Origin: Rhodospirillaceae bacterium
GTDB taxonomy: Bacteria; Pseudomonadota; Alphaproteobacteria; Rhodospirillales; Magnetovibrionaceae
Reading direction: 5' to 3'
NCBI GenBank assembly: GCA_029881835.1
Contig: JAOULV010000090.1
Coordinates: 1 to 6,248 of the forward strand
DNA: 6,248 nucleotides
The notes under the pieces are model-generated. The model worked only from the letters and a program-made list of their open reading frames with translations, ran no database searches and was not told the origin of the DNA. Below are positions 1 to 5,430 of this stretch, piece after piece (within the stretch, counting starts at the first letter, position 1; each line of letters opens with the position of its first letter). The translations under genes were made by a program, and so were the position numbers.

Positions 1-35
1 ATAATGGAAAAATCAATCTGAGCGTTTTTTAATAT

Positions 36-311
36 TTAGCGTTTTGTTATCAGCAAATTAAAAACCCCGTCGCCATCGCCACCAGCCTGATTGGGCGTTT
101 CGGGGGATAAGGAAACAATCTCGTGACCAAGCTCGCGCGCGCTTCGGGGCACGTTTTTTAATGGTTCGGCTCCTTTAAGGCGTATATGGCAGGTCTCGCC
201 CACGGTCATTTTTTCTATCAATAATTTGGTCCGGACAAAGGTCATCGGGCAGATAAGTGTTGTAATATCCAAGAAATAATCAGCTTTAATACTGGGTTTG
301 GGGTTATTCAT
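36..311 (-). CDS. TusA-family sulfurtransferase / sulfur-carrier-like protein
   Basis: This 91-residue protein has the size and pattern of the TusA (SirA/YeeD-like) fold, a small cytoplasmic protein that carries persulfide sulfur on a conserved cysteine. The signature is seen at residues 15-29, where Cys21-Pro22 sits at the start of the first helix and is followed by MTFVRTK. The canonical CPxP motif is therefore CPMT here, and the second proline is missing. A second block at 45-58 (GAEPLKNVPRS) matches the part of the family that follows the second strand. A further cysteine, Cys41, is present. The ATG at 309-311 is preceded on its own strand by a weak GTGAG (complement of 321-325) about nine bases upstream. 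The gene is divergent from the mucR-like gene. The family assignment is strong, but the substrate and partner cannot be told, so I do not assign tusA itself. Its acceptor could be tRNA thiolation or another sulfur pathway. Confidence 0.85.
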   Translation of the reverse strand: MNNPKPSIKADYFLDITTLICPMTFVRTKLLIEKMTVGETCHIRLKGAEPLKNVPRSARELGHEIVSLSPETPNQAGGDGDGVFNLLITKR

Positions 312-332
312 AACTTAAAACTCACTACAACC

Positions 333-362
333 TTGCAATATTACTAACATAGTATTTATATT
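333..362 (+). promoter_or_regulatory. Candidate sigma-70 promoter for the mucR-like gene
   Basis: TTGCAA at 333-338 matches four of six bases of the -35 consensus. TATATT at 357-362 matches five of six of the -10 consensus, with an 18-bp spacer. The predicted transcription start near 369 would give a leader of roughly 60 bases and would place the inverted repeat at 371-389 immediately downstream, a typical repressor position. This rests on consensus matching by eye in AT-rich DNA, where chance matches are common. Confidence 0.4.
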
Positions 363-370
363 GGCCTTGA

Positions 371-389
371 ACAGTACATGAAATACTGT
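371..389. repeat. Perfect inverted repeat ACAGTA-N7-TACTGT, possible operator
   Basis: ACAGTA at 371-376 and its exact reverse complement TACTGT at 384-389 are separated by seven bases, making a 19-bp dyad. A longer, imperfect pairing (nine of ten positions) also links 348-357 to 381-390. The size and spacing suit a dimeric regulator's binding site. It does not match the alphaproteobacterial LexA box (direct repeat GTTC-N7-GTTC). The binding protein is unknown; the adjacent mucR and fur products are the obvious candidates. Confidence 0.5.
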
Positions 390-393
390 GAAT

Positions 394-403
394 AAAGTAC
401 TTT
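394..403. repeat. Perfect 10-bp palindrome AAAGTACTTT
   Basis: A self-complementary decamer lies four bases after the 371-389 dyad and shares its AGTAC core. It falls about 28 bases before the mucR start codon, inside the predicted leader. A palindrome this short could arise by chance; its closeness to the other AGTA/TACT elements is the reason to list it. Confidence 0.35.
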
Positions 404-431
404 TTTCATTTTATAGCGAACCAAAAAAATC

Positions 432-845
432 ATGAGCGAAAAACCAGAATCAAACGAAATTCTAGAACTAACCACCGAAATCGTTGCTTCATTTGTCAGC
501 AATAACTCGGTCAACGCGACCGAATTAAGCCAGGTTATAAGTGACGTTTACCAAACCCTCACGGGGCTAGGCACGGCCATACAACACGCCGATCGGCCAA
601 AGCCTGCGGTATCGGTAAAAAAATCCATTACCCCTGATTATTTGGTGTGCCTGGAAGATGGAAAAAAATTGAAAATGTTGAAAAGACATCTCAAAACATC
701 ATACGGGATGACCCCGGAAGAATACCGTGAACGCTGGGGCTTGGCGGCTGATTACCCAATGGTTGCGCCAAATTATGCCGAGCACCGAAGCTCGCTCGCT
801 AAGAAAATTGGCTTGGGCACGACACAGCGCGGTTCTAAAAAATAA
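432..845 (+). CDS. MucR/Ros-family transcriptional regulator
   Basis: The 137-residue protein matches the MucR/Ros family from end to end. It has an acidic, hydrophobic N-terminal part (about 1-55), which in the family mediates oligomerisation. This is followed by a KPAVSVKKSITPDY linker (57-70), the zinc-finger-like DNA-binding domain (about 71-110) and a conserved tail with YPMVAPNYAEHRS (108-120) and LAKKIGLG. Family members are global, H-NS-like repressors of AT-rich promoters that control surface polysaccharide, motility or cell-cycle genes, and often their own gene. In Agrobacterium Ros the zinc ligands are C79, C82, H92 and H97. The equivalents here are C73, D76, H86 and S90/Y91, so the last histidine is missing and the second cysteine is Asp. 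The ATG at 432 has no clear Shine-Dalgarno sequence (the upstream bases are mostly A). It lies 54 bases before fur on the same strand. I leave the symbol empty because mucR, ros and rosAR are used for different paralogues. Confidence 0.93.
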   Translation: MSEKPESNEILELTTEIVASFVSNNSVNATELSQVISDVYQTLTGLGTAIQHADRPKPAVSVKKSITPDYLVCLEDGKKLKMLKRHLKTSYGMTPEEYRERWGLAADYPMVAPNYAEHRSSLAKKIGLGTTQRGSKK

Positions 846-888
846 AAAAAATTTACGCCTTGTAATAAATATCACAGGCAATTTATAC

Positions 889-892
889 GGAA
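889..892 (+). promoter_or_regulatory. Ribosome binding site of fur (GGAA)
   Basis: GGAA lies seven bases before the ATG at 900 and supports that start. The 54-base gap after mucR (846-899) shows no convincing terminator hairpin. TTGTAA (860-865) and TATACG (884-889) could be read as a promoter, but the transcript would start almost at the ATG, so I do not call it. Confidence 0.5.
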
Positions 893-899
893 CAATTTA

Positions 900-1343
900 A
901 TGGCTGGAAATAAACCTTCACGTATCGAACAGTTATGTATCGATAAAAGCATGAAGATGACAGAACAGCGTCGCATAATCGCAAGGGTTCTTTCCAATGC
1001 CAGCGATCACCCCGACGTTGAAGAATTGCACCGTCGTGCGGTAAAATTTGATTCCAATATTTCCATTGCAACTGTTTACAGGACGGTTCGCTTGTTTGAA
1101 GAATCAGGAATACTTGAACGCCATGATTTTGGTGATGGCCGTTCGCGCTATGAAGAAGTATCTGACGAACACCACGACCACCTGATAGATATTCATTCAA
1201 ATAGGGTAATTGAATTTAACAATCCCGAGATAGAGGCAATGCAAGAAAAAATTGCCGCCGAACACGGGCTTAAACTTGTTGGTCATCGCTTGGAACTTTA
1301 TGGCGTTCCGATTGATAGCCACAACAAAGACAAGCAAGACTGA
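900..1343 (+). CDS. fur: Fur-family metal-dependent transcriptional repressor
   Basis: The 147-residue protein aligns with E. coli Fur at a constant offset of four residues. The winged-helix DNA-binding domain spans about 1-85, with recognition helix ISIATVYRTVRLFEESG (54-70). The dimerisation and metal domain follows, with HHDHL at 91-95. Both functional metal sites are complete: H37, E85, H92, H94, E105 (E. coli H33, E81, H88, H90, E101), and H91, D93, E112, H129 (H87, D89, E108, H125). The structural-zinc cysteines C93, C96 and C133 are replaced by D97, S100 and P137, as is usual in alphaproteobacterial Fur/Mur proteins. The role is repression of iron- or manganese-responsive genes with Fe2+ or Mn2+ as corepressor; the sequence does not decide which metal. 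An Irr assignment is unlikely, because no heme-regulatory Cys-Pro motif is present. It sits between mucR and miaB on the same strand, with 28 bases before the preferred miaB start. Confidence 0.93.
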   Translation: MAGNKPSRIEQLCIDKSMKMTEQRRIIARVLSNASDHPDVEELHRRAVKFDSNISIATVYRTVRLFEESGILERHDFGDGRSRYEEVSDEHHDHLIDIHSNRVIEFNNPEIEAMQEKIAAEHGLKLVGHRLELYGVPIDSHNKDKQD

Positions 1344-1346
1344 AGG

Positions 1347-1363
1347 TGGGCACACACCGCCCA
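1347..1363 (+). other. Small hairpin between fur stop and the miaB TTG start
   Basis: TGGGC (1347-1351) can pair with GCCCA (1359-1363) around a seven-base loop. A Shine-Dalgarno-like AAGG (1343-1346) lies directly on its 5' side, and eight bases separate its 3' side from the TTG at 1372. Unfolded, the AAGG is 25 bases from the start codon, too far to work; folded, it would be at a normal distance. The stem is only five pairs, so this is a weak structural prediction. Confidence 0.3.
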
Positions 1364-1371
1364 ACAACACT

Positions 1372-2736
1372 TTGGTAAAAAAATTATACATCAAAACTTA
1401 TGGCTGCCAGATGAATGTCTATGATTCTGAACGCATGGCCGAAGTTCTTTCGCCATTGGGTTTTGTCGTGACCGACACGCCAGCTGATGCCGATATGGTA
1501 ATACTAAATACCTGTCACATTCGTGAAAGGGCGGCGGAAAAAGTTTATTCCGAAATAGGGCGCTTGAATAAAATTCGTGAAAAGAAAATTGAAAATGGCG
1601 GGGCGCGCTCCATTCTTGCGGTGACAGGTTGCGTCGCGCAGGCCGAAGGCGAACAAATGTTGTCGCGTGCGCCGCATCTTGACATGGTGTTTGGCCCACA
1701 AACTTATCATCGTTTACCGCAAATGATAGCCGAGGCCGCACGCAAAGGCGGGCAAGTGTTGGATACCGAATTTCCGGTTGAAAGCAAATTTGATTTGCTT
1801 GATGTTCCGCGCACACTAGATGGGGCATCGGCATTTTTAACCGTGCAAGAAGGTTGTGATAAGTTTTGTACCTATTGCGTTGTGCCCTATACCCGCGGGG
1901 CGGAAAGTTCACGCCCCGTAAACAGCATTATGGCCGAAGCAAATGAACTGGCCACTGCCGGGGCAAAGGAAATTACCCTTGTTGGGCAAAACGTAAATGC
2001 CTATCACGGCATCGGTGCAGATGGTGAAGTGCACGGCCTGGCATCGCTTATAAAAGCGGTGGCCGATATTGATACGGTCAAACGGGTTCGTTACATCACA
2101 TCATACCCGGCCGAAGTCGATGATGACCTTATTGCCGCGCACCGTGATATTGAAAAGCTGATGCCTTATTTGCATTTGCCCATACAATCGGGTTCGGACA
2201 AAATATTAAAAGCCATGAACCGGCGCCATAACGCTGCCCAATACCGCGCTTTAGCTGAAAAAATAATGGCGACCCGTCCGGACATGGCGCTATCTAGCGA
2301 TTTTATCGTCGGTTTTCCGGGCGAAACCGAGCGCGATTTTGAAGATACTTGTGATATCGTTCGCGACGTTGGTTTTGTTCAGTCTTATTCTTTTGTGTTT
2401 TCGCCCCGTCCCGGCACGCCCGCGGCCATGATGGAAGAACAAATTGACGAACGGGTAAAATCCGAACGCTTGGCCCGCCTGCAAAAATTACTAAACGAAA
2501 ACACCCTTCGCTTTAATGAACAATCCATCGGCAAAACCATGGAAGTATTATTTGACCGCAGAGGAAAAAAACCGGGGCAATTGGTCGGACGCAGCCCGTA
2601 CATGCAAGCGGTTGTGGTTGAAGCAAATGATGAATTGATGAACCAGATTGCCAGCGTAAAAATAACAAACGGTTACGACAATTCCCTACTTGGCGAATTG
2701 ACAGCCAATAAAAACAATGAAAGGTTCTGTGCGTGA
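1372..2736 (+). CDS. miaB: tRNA-2-methylthio-N6-dimethylallyladenosine synthase MiaB
   Basis: This cytoplasmic radical-SAM methylthiotransferase converts i6A37 to ms2i6A37 in tRNAs that read UNN codons. The 454 residues hold three domains in order. The UPF0004 domain has auxiliary-cluster cysteines C12 (YGCQMN), C48 (NTCHIRE) and C87 (TGCVAQ). The radical-SAM core has CxxxCxxC at C162, C166 and C169 (GCDKFCTYCVVPYTRG). A C-terminal TRAM domain spans about 383-445. I chose the TTG at 1372 because it gives MVKKLYIKTYGCQMN, which lines up with E. coli MTKKLHIKTWGCQMN, and it avoids overlap with fur. The frame stays open upstream, so an ATG at 1300 or a TTG at 1252 inside fur would add 24 or 40 residues. 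Those residues look like fur read in another frame, though short N-terminal extensions do occur in alphaproteobacterial MiaB. The stop overlaps the phoH start (GTGA). Confidence 0.93.
   Translation: MVKKLYIKTYGCQMNVYDSERMAEVLSPLGFVVTDTPADADMVILNTCHIRERAAEKVYSEIGRLNKIREKKIENGGARSILAVTGCVAQAEGEQMLSRAPHLDMVFGPQTYHRLPQMIAEAARKGGQVLDTEFPVESKFDLLDVPRTLDGASAFLTVQEGCDKFCTYCVVPYTRGAESSRPVNSIMAEANELATAGAKEITLVGQNVNAYHGIGADGEVHGLASLIKAVADIDTVKRVRYITSYPAEVDDDLIAAHRDIEKLMPYLHLPIQSGSDKILKAMNRRHNAAQYRALAEKIMATRPDMALSSDFIVGFPGETERDFEDTCDIVRDVGFVQSYSFVFSPRPGTPAAMMEEQIDERVKSERLARLQKLLNENTLRFNEQSIGKTMEVLFDRRGKKPGQLVGRSPYMQAVVVEANDELMNQIASVKITNGYDNSLLGELTANKNNERFCA
2720..2724 (+). promoter_or_regulatory. Ribosome binding site deciding the GTG start of phoH
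   Basis: AAAGG lies eight bases before the GTG at 2733 and sits inside the end of miaB. It supports a GTG start overlapping the miaB stop as GTGA (2733-2736), so translation of phoH is likely coupled to that of miaB. No ATG occurs in frame until residue 85, well inside the conserved domain. Confidence 0.55.
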
Positions 2737-3800
2737 CAAAAAAAACGCAAACAAAAACCAAAAATAAAAAACCTGCCGGCAAAAACAAATCTGTCGGCAC
2801 CAAAGCAACAGAAAAAATAGCAGCCCTGACATTTGCTGATAACCAACTAGCACAAGCGCTTTTTGGGTTTCATCATGCCCATCTGGCACAAATTGAAGGG
2901 TTGGTTGGCGTAACAATTGGTGCGCGCGGCGGACAGGTTGAAATCAGCGGCACCGATGAAGACGTCGAATTAGCAGAAAGAGTAATGATAGACCTTTACG
3001 GCAGGCTTATCCAAGGCGGCGAAGTCGGCCCCGATGAAGTTGCCGCTAGCGTGCGCCTGATGGCATCTCCTAAGGGAAGCGCTATTGGCGCACTTGAAGT
3101 CAAAACAAAAAAACGCTCCATCTCACCGCGCTCGGTAACGCAGGGGCAATATTTAAAAGCGATAGATGAAAGCGAGCTTGTTTTTGCTATCGGCCCGGCC
3201 GGTACTGGTAAAACCTATCTGGCGGTGGCCAAAGCGGTTGAACGTTTGGTCAGGGGTGAAGTTGACCGCATAATATTATCGCGCCCCGCGGTCGAAGCGG
3301 GTGAACAGCTTGGCTTTTTGCCGGGCGATATGCGTGAAAAGGTCGACCCTTATTTGCGCCCGCTTTATGATGCACTTTATGACATGTTGCCGGCCGAACA
3401 GGTTGTGAAGCGTTTGGAAAATGGTGAAATCGAAGTAGCCCCTCTTGCTTTTATGCGTGGGCGTACCCTTGCTAATGCTTTTGTAATTTTGGATGAAGCG
3501 CAAAACACATCGGCGGTGCAAATGAAAATGTTTTTAACCCGTCTGGGCGAAAACGCCCGCATGGTTGTTACCGGCGACTTAACCCAGGTTGATTTGCCCA
3601 AGGGTCAGCGTTCGGGCTTGCGTGATGCCAGTGAAATATTGGATGACGTAACGGGCGTTGCTTTTATACAATTTAGCGCCGCCGATGTTGTGCGTCACCC
3701 ATTGGTAACGCGCATTGTAAATGCCTATGACGGGGCGGAAAAAAAGCGTCGTGCCTCCGCCCCTTATGAAAACAACAAATCACCTATGGCGAAGAAATGA
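2733..3800 (+). CDS. phoH: PhoH-like ATPase (YbeZ family)
   Basis: The 355-residue protein is a PhoH/YbeZ P-loop NTPase of the helicase-like superfamily, which in bacteria works with YbeY in RNA and rRNA metabolism. A Lys/Thr-rich tail (1-28; ten lysines) comes first, then a KH-like region (about 32-95) and the PhoH core (about 130-332). Visible motifs are Walker A GPAGTGKT (154-161), Walker B VILDEAQN (251-258), the TGDLTQ motif (280-285) and a conserved RHPLVTRIV segment with R321 and R327. The GTG start overlaps the miaB stop by four bases, and the end overlaps ybeY by four (ATGA). The basic tail is encoded by nearly pure A/C sequence and is longer than the core family needs; it may help RNA binding, which is inference. 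The name phoH is historical, and phosphate control is not indicated here. Confidence 0.93.
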   Translation: MTKKTQTKTKNKKPAGKNKSVGTKATEKIAALTFADNQLAQALFGFHHAHLAQIEGLVGVTIGARGGQVEISGTDEDVELAERVMIDLYGRLIQGGEVGPDEVAASVRLMASPKGSAIGALEVKTKKRSISPRSVTQGQYLKAIDESELVFAIGPAGTGKTYLAVAKAVERLVRGEVDRIILSRPAVEAGEQLGFLPGDMREKVDPYLRPLYDALYDMLPAEQVVKRLENGEIEVAPLAFMRGRTLANAFVILDEAQNTSAVQMKMFLTRLGENARMVVTGDLTQVDLPKGQRSGLRDASEILDDVTGVAFIQFSAADVVRHPLVTRIVNAYDGAEKKRRASAPYENNKSPMAKK

Positions 3801-4348
3801 CAAAATCTATGGCCGGTGCGCCAGCTGACAAGCCCGCAAATAATTTGGTTATTGATATATCGGTTGATGCCGATGGCTGGAATAGCGAACTGGCCGATGG
3901 TGAAAAAATTGCGACCCGGGCAATTCAGGCCACATGGTTAGCGGTGTGCGAAAAAGGGCTGGTTGGGCTTGAGCTTTGCAAAAACACCACCGTCGAGGTA
4001 AGCCTCATGTTGCTAGATGACGCCCGCCAGCAAATGCTTAATCGTGACTATCGCGGCCTTGATAAGCCCACCAATGTTTTGTCTTTTGCCGCCGGGCCAT
4101 TGCCGAAGGCGGGCGGTTCGCCCGGAATGCCTTGGTTATTGGGCGATATTTCTATTGCCTTGGAAACCACCAAGGCCGAGGCGACCCAACAAAAAAAGAC
4201 GCTGGCTAATCATTTTTGTCATTTAGTGGTTCATGGTATGGTACACCTTATTGGCCTTGACCACGTTGATGCGGTCGAGGCCGAAATAATGGAAAATCTG
4301 GAAACGGAAATTTTGAAAGGACTAGGTATCAATAACCCTTACGCTTAA
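3797..4348 (+). CDS. ybeY: Endoribonuclease / rRNA maturation factor YbeY
   Basis: YbeY is a zinc-dependent cytoplasmic endoribonuclease family (UPF0054) required for 16S rRNA 3'-end maturation and late ribosome quality control. The signature HGMVHLIGLDH is at 146-156, giving the zinc ligands H146, H150 and H156 in H-x3-H-x5-H spacing. The second conserved block, NRDYRGLDKPTNVLSF (82-97), contains the invariant Arg (R83 or R86) and the TNVLSF strand. The protein has 183 residues against about 155 in E. coli. The extra length is an N-terminal stretch (1-20) and a loop GPLPKAGGSPGMP (100-112) before the LLGDI strand; such insertions are common in Alphaproteobacteria. The ATG overlaps the phoH stop (ATGA), implying translational coupling with its known partner. 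GAAG just before the start is a weak ribosome site and may be enough when translation is coupled. Confidence 0.95.
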   Translation: MTKSMAGAPADKPANNLVIDISVDADGWNSELADGEKIATRAIQATWLAVCEKGLVGLELCKNTTVEVSLMLLDDARQQMLNRDYRGLDKPTNVLSFAAGPLPKAGGSPGMPWLLGDISIALETTKAEATQQKKTLANHFCHLVVHGMVHLIGLDHVDAVEAEIMENLETEILKGLGINNPYA

Positions 4349-4383
4349 ATGCAAAAGGCCTTGATACATAAACGGAATAAATA

Positions 4384-5418
4384 ATGAACGATCCCTCTTC
4401 TATCTCGCCGGACGGTGAAAACCAGACCACGACATCGGCCCGGCGCGAAAAAAATTTCTGGAAATCATTTATAGAATGGCTAAGTGGGCGCAGCGGTGAA
4501 ACCGCGCGCGATACGCTGGAAGAGCTCATCGAAGGCGGTGAAGAAGGCGAGCAATCCCTTGGTGCCGATGAAAGAATGTTGCTGGGCAATATTCTGGAAT
4601 TGCGCGGGCGCACGGTCGAAGATGTCATGGTTCCACGCGCCGACATTCGTGCAATTCGTGCCAGCGCTACATTAAAAGACTTTGTTGCCCTTATGGTGAA
4701 AGAAGGCCATTCACGCTTTCCCGTTTATAAAAGCACACTTGATAATGTGTTGGGCATGATTCACGTCAAAGACGTGCTGGCCAACATGCAAGACGACAAA
4801 GGCGAATTTAATCCTGCGGCTATTGTTCGCCCGGTGATGTTTGTTTCGCCGGCGATGATGGTGCTTGATCTGCTTTTGGAGATGCGGCTCAAACGTTGTC
4901 ACATGGCATTGGTGGTTGATGAATTTGGCGGGGTTGACGGGTTGGTCACCATTGAAGATTTGGTTGAAGAAATTGTCGGTGAAATAGAAGACGAATTTGA
5001 TATTCACGAAGACCTTGGCCTTGAGCAACGCAAAGACGGAAGCTGGGATGCGTCTGCCCGCACCCCGATAGAAGCATTAGAAAGCGCATTGGGTAAAAAA
5101 ATATTCAGCGATGAAGAACGCGATGATATTGATACCCTTGGCGGACTGGTTTTTTCAATTTCAGGAAAAATACCAATTCGCGGCGAACTGTTAAGCCACC
5201 CTTCGGGAATAGAATTTGAAATTCTTGATGCCGATGCACGCAAGGTAAAACGCGTAAGGGTTCGTCCGCCGCTTGAACTTGCAAGCGAAGACACCAACCA
5301 AAACGAAAACCCCGACCAGGATGTTGGCACGTGGGACGACGTCGAATGGGCGCAAGAACTGCTCAAGGGCGAGGAATTGTCGCCCAAATCTGAAAATAAA
5401 AAAACCACAGCCAAATAG
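4384..5418 (+). CDS. corC: CorC/YbeX-like CBS-domain protein (HlyC/CorC family)
   Basis: The 344-residue soluble protein carries a CBS-domain pair (about 80-135 and 145-200), followed by a CorC_HlyC transporter-associated domain (about 215-296). Recognisable stretches are VEDVMVPRADIRAI (78-91), GHSRFPVY (108-115), VVDEFGGVDGLVTIEDLVEE (177-196) and DTLGGLVFSISGKIP (250-264). No membrane-spanning DUF21/CNNM domain is present, so this is the short YbeX type, not an integral transporter. The family is linked to Mg2+/Co2+ resistance, binds adenine nucleotides through the CBS pair, and in E. coli ybeX is also tied to ribosome metabolism; the molecular role is unsettled. E. coli YbeX has 292 residues; the extra length is a Ser/Thr-rich N-terminus and an acidic, Asn/Asp/Glu-rich tail (300-344) ending in lysines. 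The ATG at 4384 follows CGGAA (4373-4377). It lies 35 bases after ybeY and 12 before lnt. Confidence 0.9.
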   Translation: MNDPSSISPDGENQTTTSARREKNFWKSFIEWLSGRSGETARDTLEELIEGGEEGEQSLGADERMLLGNILELRGRTVEDVMVPRADIRAIRASATLKDFVALMVKEGHSRFPVYKSTLDNVLGMIHVKDVLANMQDDKGEFNPAAIVRPVMFVSPAMMVLDLLLEMRLKRCHMALVVDEFGGVDGLVTIEDLVEEIVGEIEDEFDIHEDLGLEQRKDGSWDASARTPIEALESALGKKIFSDEERDDIDTLGGLVFSISGKIPIRGELLSHPSGIEFEILDADARKVKRVRVRPPLELASEDTNQNENPDQDVGTWDDVEWAQELLKGEELSPKSENKKTTAK

Positions 5419-5430
5419 GGCGGCCCTTTT

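Larger units (their letters stand above)
312..431. promoter_or_regulatory. Divergent AT-rich intergenic region between the TusA-family gene and mucR
   Basis: This 120-bp spacer separates two divergently read genes and must carry the start signals of both. It is clearly richer in A and T than the flanking genes. The rightward strand has one reasonable sigma-70-like promoter (333-362). For the leftward gene, the best -10-like element is TATAAA (complement of 355-360), which overlaps the rightward -10, but I see no convincing -35 for it. Six AGTA/TACT tetramers lie between 342 and 401. MucR-type regulators are known to prefer AT-rich DNA and often repress their own promoter, so autoregulation here is a reasonable inference, not something the sequence proves. 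Confidence 0.6.

Noticed and set aside
1..35. Terminator or another gene end beyond the TusA-family stop
   Set aside because: ACGCT appears twice and there is a T run, but I see no stable hairpin, and too little sequence to support a gene.
883..1200. 105-residue minus-strand open frame opposite fur
   Set aside because: Antisense to a well-conserved Fur sequence whose metal ligands all align; no ribosome site or family match.
1252..1371. N-terminal extension of miaB from TTG 1252 or ATG 1300
   Set aside because: The extra residues are fur coding sequence read in another frame, and the conserved MiaB N-terminus begins exactly at the TTG at 1372. Not fully excluded.
1391..1912. 173-residue open frame on the minus strand inside miaB
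   Set aside because: It is fully antisense to the conserved MiaB UPF0004 and radical-SAM sequence, and its product resembles no family I recognise; it is a shadow of miaB codon use.
4355..4362. AAGGCCTT palindrome between ybeY and corC
   Set aside because: An isolated 8-bp palindrome is within chance expectation and has no related copies nearby.
5418..5430. GGGCGGCCCTTTT after corC as an intrinsic terminator
   Set aside because: The GGGC/GCCC arms leave only one loop base, so the realistic stem is three pairs with four T's, and lnt starts directly after it.
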